A stretch of 64,000 bases of DNA, taken from assembly GCA_036267135.1 (NCBI GenBank), contig DATAWQ010000066.1, forward strand, positions 1 to 64,000, given 5' to 3'. The notes beneath the pieces were generated by a model, which saw only the letters and a program-made list of their open reading frames with translations, had not been told where the DNA came from and searched no databases. This stretch comes from PALSA-505 sp036267135. GTDB lineage: Bacteria > Actinomycetota > Actinomycetes > Streptosporangiales > Streptosporangiaceae. Shown here piece by piece: positions 57,042 to 64,000 of the stretch. Each line of letters starts with the position of its first letter. Position 1 is the first letter of the stretch. The position numbers and the translations under genes are program-made.

Positions 57042-58057
57042 ACCCAGCCCCGCTGCCTGGCTTCCATGCCGGCCTGGAACCGGCTCGTCACGTGCAGGTC
57101 CTGCATGAGCTTGCGGATGTGCCGTTGCGCGGTGCGCAGGCTGCAGCCCAGCGAGCGGGCGATGCCCTCGTCGGTGAGCCCCGCGGCCAGGCAGGACAGC
57201 ACCGCCATCCTGGTCTCGTCCGGCTCGTCGGCTTCCTGGCCGTTGGACTCCTCGCCAAGGAACGCGCGCAGCGGTATCGCCCGCTCCCACTCGGCCTCGA
57301 ACAGCGCGATGAGCGAGCTGAGCAGGTCGCAAGGGCGCACGAGGAACGAGGCCTCGAGCACGTGCCCGAGCTTGATCGGGATGATGGCCATCTTGTCGTC
57401 CACGATGACGAGTTTCGTCGGCAGATCCGGCCGCACCCGGGCCTGCTCACCCGCCGCGCGGGCCAGCCTGATGTCGTACTCGAGCCGGCCCGGCCACATC
57501 AGTGCCTGCGCGCTGTAGATGACCCGGTAGGTGACCCCTTCCCGGATCCGCTTGGTTTCTATCGCGTTCTCGTCCAGCGCCATAACGTATGGCGGCCGGT
57601 CGAAACCTCTGATCTGTTGCTCGGCGGCGTCGGGGAGCTGGTCGGTCCGGCTCCTGATGTTGCCCTCGCCGGTGATGATTTCCACCAGTTCAGCGGGGTG
57701 CTCCTGGCGGGACGCCTCGTGGAACGCCTTCATGAGCTCCCGGCTCACCAGCCGTGCCTGCCGGAGCTCGTCCTCCTGCTTGGCCAGCAGCGGCTCGATC
57801 GCGATGTCGGGGGCGACGGCGATGTACCTGGCCAGTTTCCCGGGCAGCCGGTTGGCCAGCCCGCAGCCCACTAGACGGTTCACATCCCTGCTGGCCTGCT
57901 GCGATGACACCGCCGCATAGGCGGCCAGGTCCGCGACCGTCGATCGCGGGCTGTGAATGAGGACGTTGTAGAGACTCTCTTCGCTGGGCGTCAGCCCCAG
58001 AGCTGCGAACATCCGACGCCTCCGCGCCTTCAGTGGCGTTAACCCGCCAGACGACAT
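57038..58057 (-). CDS. TrmB-like/LuxR-type transcription regulator
   Basis: A 339-residue regulator. Residues about 18-90 are a winged helix (TrmB/MarR-like: LGLTPSEESLYNVLI, VADLAAYAAVSSQQASRDVNRLV). A central domain of strands and helices follows (YVMALDENAIETKRI, LEYDIRLARAAGEQARV). The C-terminus is a LuxR-type HTH (CLAAGLTDEGIARSLGCSLRTAQRHIRKLM). This two-HTH layout is common near actinomycete secondary metabolism genes. ATG 58057 is chosen; upstream in-frame starts lie in biased sequence. It is coupled to the decarboxylase. Confidence 0.78.
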   Translation of the reverse strand: MSSGGLTPLKARRRRMFAALGLTPSEESLYNVLIHSPRSTVADLAAYAAVSSQQASRDVNRLVGCGLANRLPGKLARYIAVAPDIAIEPLLAKQEDELRQARLVSRELMKAFHEASRQEHPAELVEIITGEGNIRSRTDQLPDAAEQQIRGFDRPPYVMALDENAIETKRIREGVTYRVIYSAQALMWPGRLEYDIRLARAAGEQARVRPDLPTKLVIVDDKMAIIPIKLGHVLEASFLVRPCDLLSSLIALFEAEWERAIPLRAFLGEESNGQEADEPDETRMAVLSCLAAGLTDEGIARSLGCSLRTAQRHIRKLMQDLHVTSRFQAGMEARQRGWV

Positions 58058-58133
58058 ATACCCGCCGCTGCGGCACCCTTGCGTCACCAGAACGCACGGT
58101 ACACCATTTCGTTTCAGAACGGCATTCGTTCCT

Positions 58134-58505
58134 GTGGTGACGAAGCCGACACCGGGAGGTGCCCGCGAGCTCATGGTTCGCAAACCAGCTGGCGTTCGTT
58201 CAGGGACGCCGCGCGGCCGCCGGATTCATGAGAAAACGTCCAGTCAGGAACCGGCTCAGCGGCCAGCCGAGGCGTCTGCCAGCGCCGAGGTCACGGTCGA
58301 GGAGCTAGTCGTACAAATCGAGCGCGCCCACCCCGGCTTCCGGGTTTGGATCTCGGATTCCGGCTGGTGGTATGCGACTCGCACACAACCCTGGGTGTGC
58401 GGCCGGGCGGCGACCGTGCATGGACCTGGGCCTGGGGAACTCTCCGGTGCTATTGCCGAAGAAGAAGCCGCCACAACGGGCCGTGCCATGTCCGGGGCGT
58501 GGTAA
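58134..58505 (+). CDS. Small actinobacterial protein with WWYATR motif
   Basis: A 123-residue protein, function unknown. After a low-complexity leader, residues about 50-115 form a compact domain: TVEELVVQIERAHPGFRVWISDSGWWYATRTQPW, as a region. It ends ELSGAIAEEEAA. Related short proteins with HPG..W.SD.G.WWATR are common in actinomycetes next to regulators. It is divergent from the TrmB/LuxR gene. The GTG at 58134 may be too early; ATG 58173 is as likely. A strong terminator follows. Confidence 0.6.
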   Translation: MVTKPTPGGARELMVRKPAGVRSGTPRGRRIHEKTSSQEPAQRPAEASASAEVTVEELVVQIERAHPGFRVWISDSGWWYATRTQPWVCGRAATVHGPGPGELSGAIAEEEAATTGRAMSGAW

Positions 58506-58558
58506 CCCCGCCACCCGGCGTACCCGGCGCGCACACAGCACAGCCGTGCTGCCCGAGC

Positions 58559-58601
58559 AGCGGCTGCCGCGGAGGCCACGCCCGCGGCAGCCGCTCTTTT
58601 C
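58559..58601 (+). terminator. Strong intrinsic terminator
   Basis: AGCGGCTGCCGCGG (58559-58572) pairs perfectly with CCGCGGCAGCCGCT (58582-58595), 14 bp over a 9-base loop, followed by CTTTTCTT. The T-run is on the rightward strand, so it ends the 58134 gene. It also lies at the stop codon (58602) of the leftward subtilase. Confidence 0.9.
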
Positions 58602-61600
58602 TTAGCCGACCTTGTACTCGTACGGCAGCGCCGCGAGCTCGCTCCCGGCCTGCTGCCCGTAAGGCGGCAGGAAGGCGGCGAGGTCATCCACATACAGGTT
58701 GCCGCTCACAGTGTTCCCCGAGGCGCCGGCTGGGGTGATCGTCACCGTCAATGCCCGAGTCTGGCCGGGCTTAACGATGAACAGACTGAACGGTGCCACC
58801 GGATCCACCGAGCGCTGCCAGAAGTCGCCGGCCTCGGAGCTGACAGCCGGGTCGAAGGCCTTGGCCTGTACTGACATCGTCATGTTCACGGTGCCGGAAG
58901 GCGCGCTGGTCTTGCCGTAGCCGTCGGTCGCGATCTCGGCCGGCGCGGCCAGCCAGCCTCCGGCCGTCACGTTCCCGGCCGTCGGCGTGAACGTCCCTGT
59001 CTGCACGTCCGGGTTGGACGTCGGCTGGCTGACCAGGTCCGGGTCACCCGAGAAGACCGAGTAGTCGAACATGGCCGGCAGGCTGGCCTGCGAGGTGACG
59101 GTCAGGCTCGAGGTCTCGGTCGGCACCGACCACTCCGGCGGTATCTGCGGCCCCGGCATGGGCAGCGGCACGTTCTCCGCCTGAGAGGTCGGCGCCAGCG
59201 TCATGTTCGCCGAGGTGTTCAGCCGCGGATCCACGAAGAAGTCCTCGGCCGCCACCCCGGTGTTGTGAATGGTCACCTTCACCTTGACCGGCTGACCCGC
59301 CGCCAGCGTGGTGGACGCGCTGTCCGGCAGGCCGGAGGCCGAGATGTCGGTCTGGTTGAACGCGATGTTGCCGGTGAACGGGTCGGAGATCTCGTTGCCC
59401 TCGACCTGGTTGGCCACGTCGACGATCAGCGTCCAGGTGCCCGGGGACGGGTTGAGGCTGTCCAGGCTCACCTGCCGGCGCGGGCTCACGCCGAACGTGC
59501 CGTTGTCGTTGACGCTGGTGGCCAGGTAGTTGCCGCCGTACCCCTCGATCTCCCCGGCCGGGTTGACCAGGTAGGCGGTCACCTGGTCGGCCGGGTCGTT
59601 GGCCAGCGTGAAGTTGGCGTTGACGCTGGTCTGCCCGGCTGGCACGTTGAATTCGTAGTACAGGTCCTGGCCTTCACCCGGAGGCCGCCCGTTGCCGCCG
59701 GTGATCGAGCCGCTGAACTGGCCGCCCGACGCCACGTCCACCATGCTGCGCAAGGTGACCGGGATCGAGGTCGCGCCCTGGCCGGAGTTCAGCACCACCG
59801 ACCCGCTGGTGTCACCGGGGCTGGCCGGCGTCTTGGCGGACACGGTGACCGTGCCGCTGGCCCCGGGGGCGAGGGTGAGCGAGGACGGGCTGACCGAGCC
59901 GAACTTGGTGAAGTTGGCGGTGTTCACCTCGTAGCGAATCCTGCCGTTGGTGCCGCCGTCCGCGGCCACGATGCCGAAGATGACCGCCGTCCACCGGCCC
60001 GCCGCGGGCTGGCGGACGACCACGTGGTCGAAGTTCCCCACGCCCTGCGGCAGCGAGTGCGCTGCGAGCCTGCCCTTCGGGTCGATGAGGATCATCCGCA
60101 CCCGGGAGTTGTTCCCGTTGGCCGGGGTGCCCGGGTAGGACAGCGACCCTTGCAGCAGTTTCGCGCCGGCCGGCACGGTGAAGTGCCGCACGCCGTAGTT
60201 GTTCGGCAGGCCGCTGTAGTTGACGAGCTTCGGGCTGTTGGCGTCGCTCAGCGTGACGCTGCCGGTCTGCGTGTTCTGCGCGGGGCCGAAGGTCCGGCCG
60301 GACAGATGCACGGTCTGCGCGCTGGCGCCGGTGTTGGTGACCTTGACCTGCCAGCTCTCACTGGTGCCGGGGTTGGCCACCGCGTTGAGCTGGTTGGTGC
60401 TGGTCGCCAGCGTGCTGCCGACCGCCTTCGGGGCGCCGCTCGGGCCGGGGATGGACTCGGCCAGTTCGACCGCTTTGTAGGCGTCCACCCGGCCTGCGCC
60501 CTGCTCGTCGGCGGGCATGCCGAGGTCCTGGGCGGTGCTCAGCAGGATCTGCTTGACCACGGCCGGGCTCGGCGACGCGCCGTCGTGGCCCTTGCGGTAG
60601 GCCTGGATCACCAGGGCGGCGGTGCCGGCCATCCACGGGGCGGACTGGCTGGTGCCGCCGCTCTCCTCGATGTCGGAGGACTGGCCAAGGAAGTTGGTGC
60701 AGCCGAAATACTTCGGGCTGGCCTGGCAGGAAGCGAAGCTCAGGTCGCCGGGCGCCACGAGGTCGAGGGTGCCGCCGGTCTGGGTGTACCCGCTGGAGCT
60801 CAGCTCGCTGATGTTGTTGTCCAGCCAGCCGTTCCTGGCGAAGTAGTCGGCCAGCGCGTAGTTGGTCTGCGCGTAGAACCTGAAGTCGGTGGAGGCGCCC
60901 GCCGAGATCACGTCGGGGTCGGTGGCGGGGGAGCCGATCGCGTTGAACGGCCCGGCGTCGCCGGTGGACACGGTGATCGTCACCCCGGCCGCGGTGGCGG
61001 CCTCGTCCGCCTGGGCGATGGCGTCCAGCGCGGAGACGTCAGGGAACGGGTTGGAGTCGAAGGACTGGTTCAGCACGTTGACGTGGGCGGTCTCGACGGC
61101 ATAGTTGATGGCGGCGAAGAAGCCGGAGGTGGTGGAGAAGTCGTTCTCGCCGAACACCTTCAGCCCGACGAGCTTCACGCCCGGCGACACACCCTCGATG
61201 CGGATGTTGCACGGCGCGGCCGGCGACTGGGCGCTGAAGCCCTGCGTGTCGTACACGTGCAGGCCCTGGCCCGCGATCGTGTTGGCGTCGAGGAAGGACT
61301 CGTCGCCGCTGGTGACCGCGTTGGTGCCGTCGCCGCTGAAGTCCCGGTAGGCCACGAATACGCTCTTGCCGTCCGGGCCGATGAAGTTCTCGTTCTGGGT
61401 GTCGATGCCGTCGGCCATCCAGCCGACCTTGACCCCGGCCCCGGTGATGCCCAGCGAGCGGGCGGTCGGGGTCTTCGGGTTGGACGACGCGGTGCCGGTC
61501 AGCGAGAGCGCCTCGGGCTCGAGCTGTACCTTGCCGTTGGGCAGGCAGGCGCCTGGGGGCAGCTTGTACGCCGGGCTGCCCGAGCCGTGCTCGACCGCAT

Positions 61601-62093
61601 GCCCGGCGGCCGGGCCGGCGCCGCCGGTCAGGTCCTGCTGGGAGGGGCCCTTGATCAGCGAGTCGGGGATGACCTTGGCCACCGCCGGGTTGCCCTTGAG
61701 CCGGGCCACCTCGCCCTTGGACACGGTCGCCGCGAGGCCGTTGACGAGCTGGTAGCGCTTGATGTGGGTGGCGTGAACCTCGCCGAGCTCCTTCATCAGC
61801 GGCCCTTGGCTGGCGCTGACCGTCGCGGCCCGCTGCGCCGCCGCGTCGGTGCCCTCGGCGGCCTGGGCCGGCTGGTTCTTGAGGAACACGATCACGTGCT
61901 GATTTACGTCGCGTGAAAGCCGCGTCGCCTGCGCCGCGGTGAGCGGGGCCTGCTGGCGGGCGCTGGTATGCGTGGTCCCGGCCTGGGCCGTGACCGACTG
62001 CCCGGCCAGCAGCAACGGTATCGTTGCCGCCGCCACGAAAGCGGAGATGACTCTATTGCGAGCGAAAGTCCGCCCTTTCATGCCACGTTGCAT
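58602..62093 (-). CDS. Large secreted S8 subtilase with atypical active-site histidine region
   Basis: A 1163-residue secreted protein. Signal peptide is residues 1-38 (ending TAQAG), prodomain about 60-145 (VNQHVIVFLKNQ, YQLVNGLAATV). Peptidase domain is about 215-570, with Asp228 in MADGIDT and Ser482 in GGTSQSAPWMAG. The usual H-G-T motif is not seen; that segment reads DANTIAGQGLHVYD. PATDPDVISAGAST and NQSFDSNPFPDV are clear. The rest (about 600-1163) is beta-rich repeats of Fn3/NEW3 type. ATG 62093 has GGTGGGAAAAG upstream. It is either a family with a shifted histidine or an inactive one. Confidence 0.8.
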   Translation of the reverse strand: MQRGMKGRTFARNRVISAFVAAATIPLLLAGQSVTAQAGTTHTSARQQAPLTAAQATRLSRDVNQHVIVFLKNQPAQAAEGTDAAAQRAATVSASQGPLMKELGEVHATHIKRYQLVNGLAATVSKGEVARLKGNPAVAKVIPDSLIKGPSQQDLTGGAGPAAGHAVEHGSGSPAYKLPPGACLPNGKVQLEPEALSLTGTASSNPKTPTARSLGITGAGVKVGWMADGIDTQNENFIGPDGKSVFVAYRDFSGDGTNAVTSGDESFLDANTIAGQGLHVYDTQGFSAQSPAAPCNIRIEGVSPGVKLVGLKVFGENDFSTTSGFFAAINYAVETAHVNVLNQSFDSNPFPDVSALDAIAQADEAATAAGVTITVSTGDAGPFNAIGSPATDPDVISAGASTDFRFYAQTNYALADYFARNGWLDNNISELSSSGYTQTGGTLDLVAPGDLSFASCQASPKYFGCTNFLGQSSDIEESGGTSQSAPWMAGTAALVIQAYRKGHDGASPSPAVVKQILLSTAQDLGMPADEQGAGRVDAYKAVELAESIPGPSGAPKAVGSTLATSTNQLNAVANPGTSESWQVKVTNTGASAQTVHLSGRTFGPAQNTQTGSVTLSDANSPKLVNYSGLPNNYGVRHFTVPAGAKLLQGSLSYPGTPANGNNSRVRMILIDPKGRLAAHSLPQGVGNFDHVVVRQPAAGRWTAVIFGIVAADGGTNGRIRYEVNTANFTKFGSVSPSSLTLAPGASGTVTVSAKTPASPGDTSGSVVLNSGQGATSIPVTLRSMVDVASGGQFSGSITGGNGRPPGEGQDLYYEFNVPAGQTSVNANFTLANDPADQVTAYLVNPAGEIEGYGGNYLATSVNDNGTFGVSPRRQVSLDSLNPSPGTWTLIVDVANQVEGNEISDPFTGNIAFNQTDISASGLPDSASTTLAAGQPVKVKVTIHNTGVAAEDFFVDPRLNTSANMTLAPTSQAENVPLPMPGPQIPPEWSVPTETSSLTVTSQASLPAMFDYSVFSGDPDLVSQPTSNPDVQTGTFTPTAGNVTAGGWLAAPAEIATDGYGKTSAPSGTVNMTMSVQAKAFDPAVSSEAGDFWQRSVDPVAPFSLFIVKPGQTRALTVTITPAGASGNTVSGNLYVDDLAAFLPPYGQQAGSELAALPYEYKVG

Positions 62094-62297
62094 GCTTTTC
62101 CCACCCCTGAGGCAGCGATTTATGTCGTGGCCCCGGTCGACGGCGGGCAGCGGGGGTAAAACCGCCAAACGATGCCGAGCTGGACGTTAGCAGCTAAACC
62201 GGGTTTTTTGCCAGGGCCTTACCTTTGTTACCCACGCGTATGACCCGCGCGCCAGCGGCCTCCCGCGCGCCGTGCTGTGCGCCTGCTGTGCGCGTGG

Positions 62298-62666
62298 TCA
62301 GTGCCTGATCGCCAGGCCCAGCGCGGCCAGGGCCAGGGCGAGAAAAGTGCCGGGAAAGGCGATGTTGTAGAAGACGCGGGCCCGCAGATGGGTGATGATC
62401 GCCCCCAGGAAGAAGGCCACGAGCCCGGCCGCCGCGGCCACCCCGAGGGCCCTCAGGGCGCCCAGGGCGCCGGCGCCGAGCAATGCGAGCAGCAGCCCGG
62501 CCGCCCCCGCCGCCTTGAGCCAGCCCAGGGCCGGCACCCACGACCGCGGCACGCCCACTTCGGCCGAATTGGCCAGCACAAAGCCGGCCCCGGCCAGATC
62601 GGCCACGGCCATTCCCGCGTTTGCCGCGATCGTGACCGCCGTGACGACGACATAGGCGAGCCACAT
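62298..62666 (-). CDS. DoxX-family membrane protein
   Basis: A 122-residue DoxX-like protein with four hydrophobic segments. VPRSWVPALGWLKAAGAAGLLLALLG and AFFLGAIITHLRARVFYNIAFP follow the family, which has a short loop after helix 3. Such proteins are found with oxidoreductases. Function unknown. The 204 bp between it and the subtilase has no gene; I looked for a riboswitch there and did not find one I could name. Confidence 0.85.
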   Translation of the reverse strand: MWLAYVVVTAVTIAANAGMAVADLAGAGFVLANSAEVGVPRSWVPALGWLKAAGAAGLLLALLGAGALGALRALGVAAAAGLVAFFLGAIITHLRARVFYNIAFPGTFLALALAALGLAIRH

Positions 62667-62757
62667 CAGATATCACCAGTCCTCGATAGGGTTAACGTCT
62701 TCTCCCTATCGACGGGCCGGCCGTCCGTAAGGTGACCGGGTGGTAAAGGGCTCTCGG

Positions 62758-64000
62758 CTACGCGATGATGCCCTGCTGCCCGCGGTACATGTCGGCGACC
62801 AGGAAGGCTAGGTCGAGCGACTGGCTGCGGTTGAGCCTGGGGTCGCAGGCGGTCTCGTACCGGTGGTTCAGGTCGCTTTCGGCCACGTTGTGCCCGCCGC
62901 CCACGCACTCGGTGACGTCGTCGCCGGTGAACTCGATGTGGATGCCGCCCGGGTGGGTGCCCAGCGCGCGGTGCACCTCGAAGAAGCCGGCCACCTCGGC
63001 GAGCACGTCGTCGAACCGCCGGGTCTTGTGCCCGTCCGGGGCTTCGAACGTGTTTCCATGCATGGGGTCGCACACCCACGCGACCTGCGCCCCGTGCGCG
63101 GTCACCCGTTCGACCAGCGCGGGCAGCGCATCCCTGACGCGCCCGGCCCCCATCCGGGTGATCAGGGTGAGGCGCCCGGGCTCCCGGTCCGGGTCGAGCG
63201 CGTCGATCAGGGCCAGCACCTCTTCCGCGTTGGTGGTGGGGCCGAGCTTGACCGCCACCGGGTTGCGGATCCCGCGGGCGAACTCGACGTGGGCCCCGTC
63301 GATCGCCCGGGTGCGCTCGCCGATCCACAGCAGGTGAGCCGACACGTCGTACGGCGTCTGGGTGCGGGAGTCGATTCTGGTCAGCGCCCGCTCGTAGTCG
63401 AGCAGCAGGGCCTCGTGGCTGGAGTAGATCTCGACCGAGTGCATCTCTTCGGGATCGGCCCCGCAGGCGTGCATGAACCCGATCGCCCGGTCGATCTCCG
63501 CGGCGAGCTGCTCGTACCGTTGCCCGGCCGGGCTGTGGGCCACAAAGTCCTGGTTCCACGCGTGCACCTGGCGCACGTCCGCGTACCCGCCGACGGCGAA
63601 CGCCCGGCACAGGTTCAGCGTGACCGCCGAACAGTGGTACGCGTCCAGCAACCGCCCCGGGTCCGGCCGCCTCGCCTCGGCCGTGAACGCCAGCCCGTTG
63701 ACCGCGTCCCCCCGGTACACAGGAAGCTCCATCCCGCCGCGCCGCTCGGTAGGCGCCGACCGAGGCTTGGCGAACTGGCCGGCCATCCTGCCCACCTTCA
63801 CCACCGGGACGCTGGCCGCGTACGTGAGCACCACGGCCATCTGCAACAGCGTCCGCAACTTCCCCCGCACGCCGTCGGCCGTCGTCCCGGCGAACGTCTC
63901 CGCGCAGTCACCGCCCTGCAACAAGAACGCCTCGCCCCTGGCCACCGCCGCCAGCCGCTCCTTGAGCTGGTCACACTCCCCGGCGAACACCAGCGGTGGC
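62758..64000 (-). CDS. aroG: 3-deoxy-7-phosphoheptulonate synthase, class II (cut by right edge)
   Basis: At least 414 residues of a class II DAHP synthase; the start is beyond the window. PPLVFAGECDQLK and FLLQGGDCAETF open the visible part. Then come KVGRMAGQFAKPRSAPTE (PEP/E4P site), YHCSAVTLNL, SVEIYSSHEALLLDYERALTR, HLLWIGERTR, VAVKLGPTTN, DPMHGNTFEA (metal His), GGIHIEFTGDDVTEC and CDPRLNRSQSLDLAF. It joins PEP and erythrose-4-phosphate in the first step of the shikimate pathway. Family length is about 450 residues, so only the first few dozen residues are missing. aroG is the symbol used for the mycobacterial class II enzyme. Confidence 0.93.
   Translation of the reverse strand, partial: PPLVFAGECDQLKERLAAVARGEAFLLQGGDCAETFAGTTADGVRGKLRTLLQMAVVLTYAASVPVVKVGRMAGQFAKPRSAPTERRGGMELPVYRGDAVNGLAFTAEARRPDPGRLLDAYHCSAVTLNLCRAFAVGGYADVRQVHAWNQDFVAHSPAGQRYEQLAAEIDRAIGFMHACGADPEEMHSVEIYSSHEALLLDYERALTRIDSRTQTPYDVSAHLLWIGERTRAIDGAHVEFARGIRNPVAVKLGPTTNAEEVLALIDALDPDREPGRLTLITRMGAGRVRDALPALVERVTAHGAQVAWVCDPMHGNTFEAPDGHKTRRFDDVLAEVAGFFEVHRALGTHPGGIHIEFTGDDVTECVGGGHNVAESDLNHRYETACDPRLNRSQSLDLAFLVADMYRGQQGIIA

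Noticed and set aside
59265..61916. 883-codon open frame antisense to the subtilase
   Set aside because: Its composition is low in diversity and motif-free, while the opposite strand encodes the signal peptide and subtilase motifs.
62094..62297. Possible riboswitch upstream of the subtilase
   Set aside because: The leader has G-rich and C-rich blocks that can pair, but I could not match it to c-di-AMP, SAM or another known class.
1..64000. tRNA, rRNA, CRISPR array, insertion sequence
   Set aside because: No cloverleaf, rRNA block, regular direct-repeat/spacer array or transposase was recognised; the short tandem repeats have no spacers.

Overview
The window is about 72% G+C, with many GTG starts, short gaps and 1 to 4 bp start/stop overlaps. 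It is chromosomal DNA of a filamentous-type actinomycete. The gene content agrees: a PIG-L/mycothiol-type amidase, a TIGR03084 mycothiol-type DinB protein, an XRE/DUF397 regulator pair, a DUF574 methyltransferase, an SSI-type protease inhibitor, a GH18 chitinase and large secreted subtilases. I cannot fix the genus; a Streptosporangiales-like or Streptomyces-like organism would fit. No rRNA, tRNA, CRISPR array, insertion sequence or prophage was seen.

Layout. 1-3 kb: tail of an HNH (DUF222) nuclease, a reductase and a secreted chitinase with a palindromic operator. 3-6.4 kb: a leftward sulfur/redox operon (flavin disulfide reductase, small protein, DsrE-fold protein, OsmC) facing an XRE-cupin regulator. 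6.4-8 kb: GNAT and RNase Z. 8.3-15.3 kb: an unusual accessory block with a membrane protein carrying a degenerate GGDEF and an XRE domain, then ATP-grasp ligase, EgtD-type histidine methyltransferase, a small Cys-containing secreted-type peptide, an MFS exporter and a sedolisin-like protein lacking its catalytic residues. 15.2-18 kb: an EACC1-like protein divergent from a CHAT protease. 18-23.4 kb: PHP phosphoesterase, PspA, a methyltransferase/MFS/GNAT operon and a HAD phosphatase. 23.4-29.7 kb: a tightly overlapping acyl-CoA carboxylase, DinB and AtuA catabolic operon. 29.7-34.1 kb: a four-gene operon of Fe/2-oxoglutarate oxygenase, methyltransferase, carnitine/choline acyltransferase and HExxH protein. 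34.1-36.5 kb: DUF6879, RsbW-like ATPase, XRE/DUF5753 and DUF397. 36.5-51 kb: mostly housekeeping and small metabolic genes (enoyl-CoA hydratase, M55 peptidase, PAP2, OTCase, USP, Lon-N, MpaB, ABC1 kinase, PIG-L amidase). 51-55.6 kb: a truncated methyltransferase, TetR, two structured repeats, an SDR under a palindromic operator, a TANGO2 protein and an SSI-like lipoprotein. 55.6-64 kb: PLP decarboxylase with a TrmB/LuxR regulator, a 1163-aa subtilase, DoxX, and DAHP synthase running off the right edge.

Two candidate undescribed pathways stand out. In the first, the 29.7-34.1 kb operon has the parts for hydroxylating, methylating and O-acylating a small amine, that is, a carnitine-like metabolite. 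In the second, the 10.3-14.1 kb operon pairs an EgtD with intact histidine-binding residues with an ATP-grasp ligase, a small peptide and an exporter, but with no other ergothioneine gene. At the DNA level, short tandem repeats, mostly of 15 bp, recur at gene ends and lengthen protein termini in frame. A 22-bp palindromic repeat is dispersed at gene boundaries.
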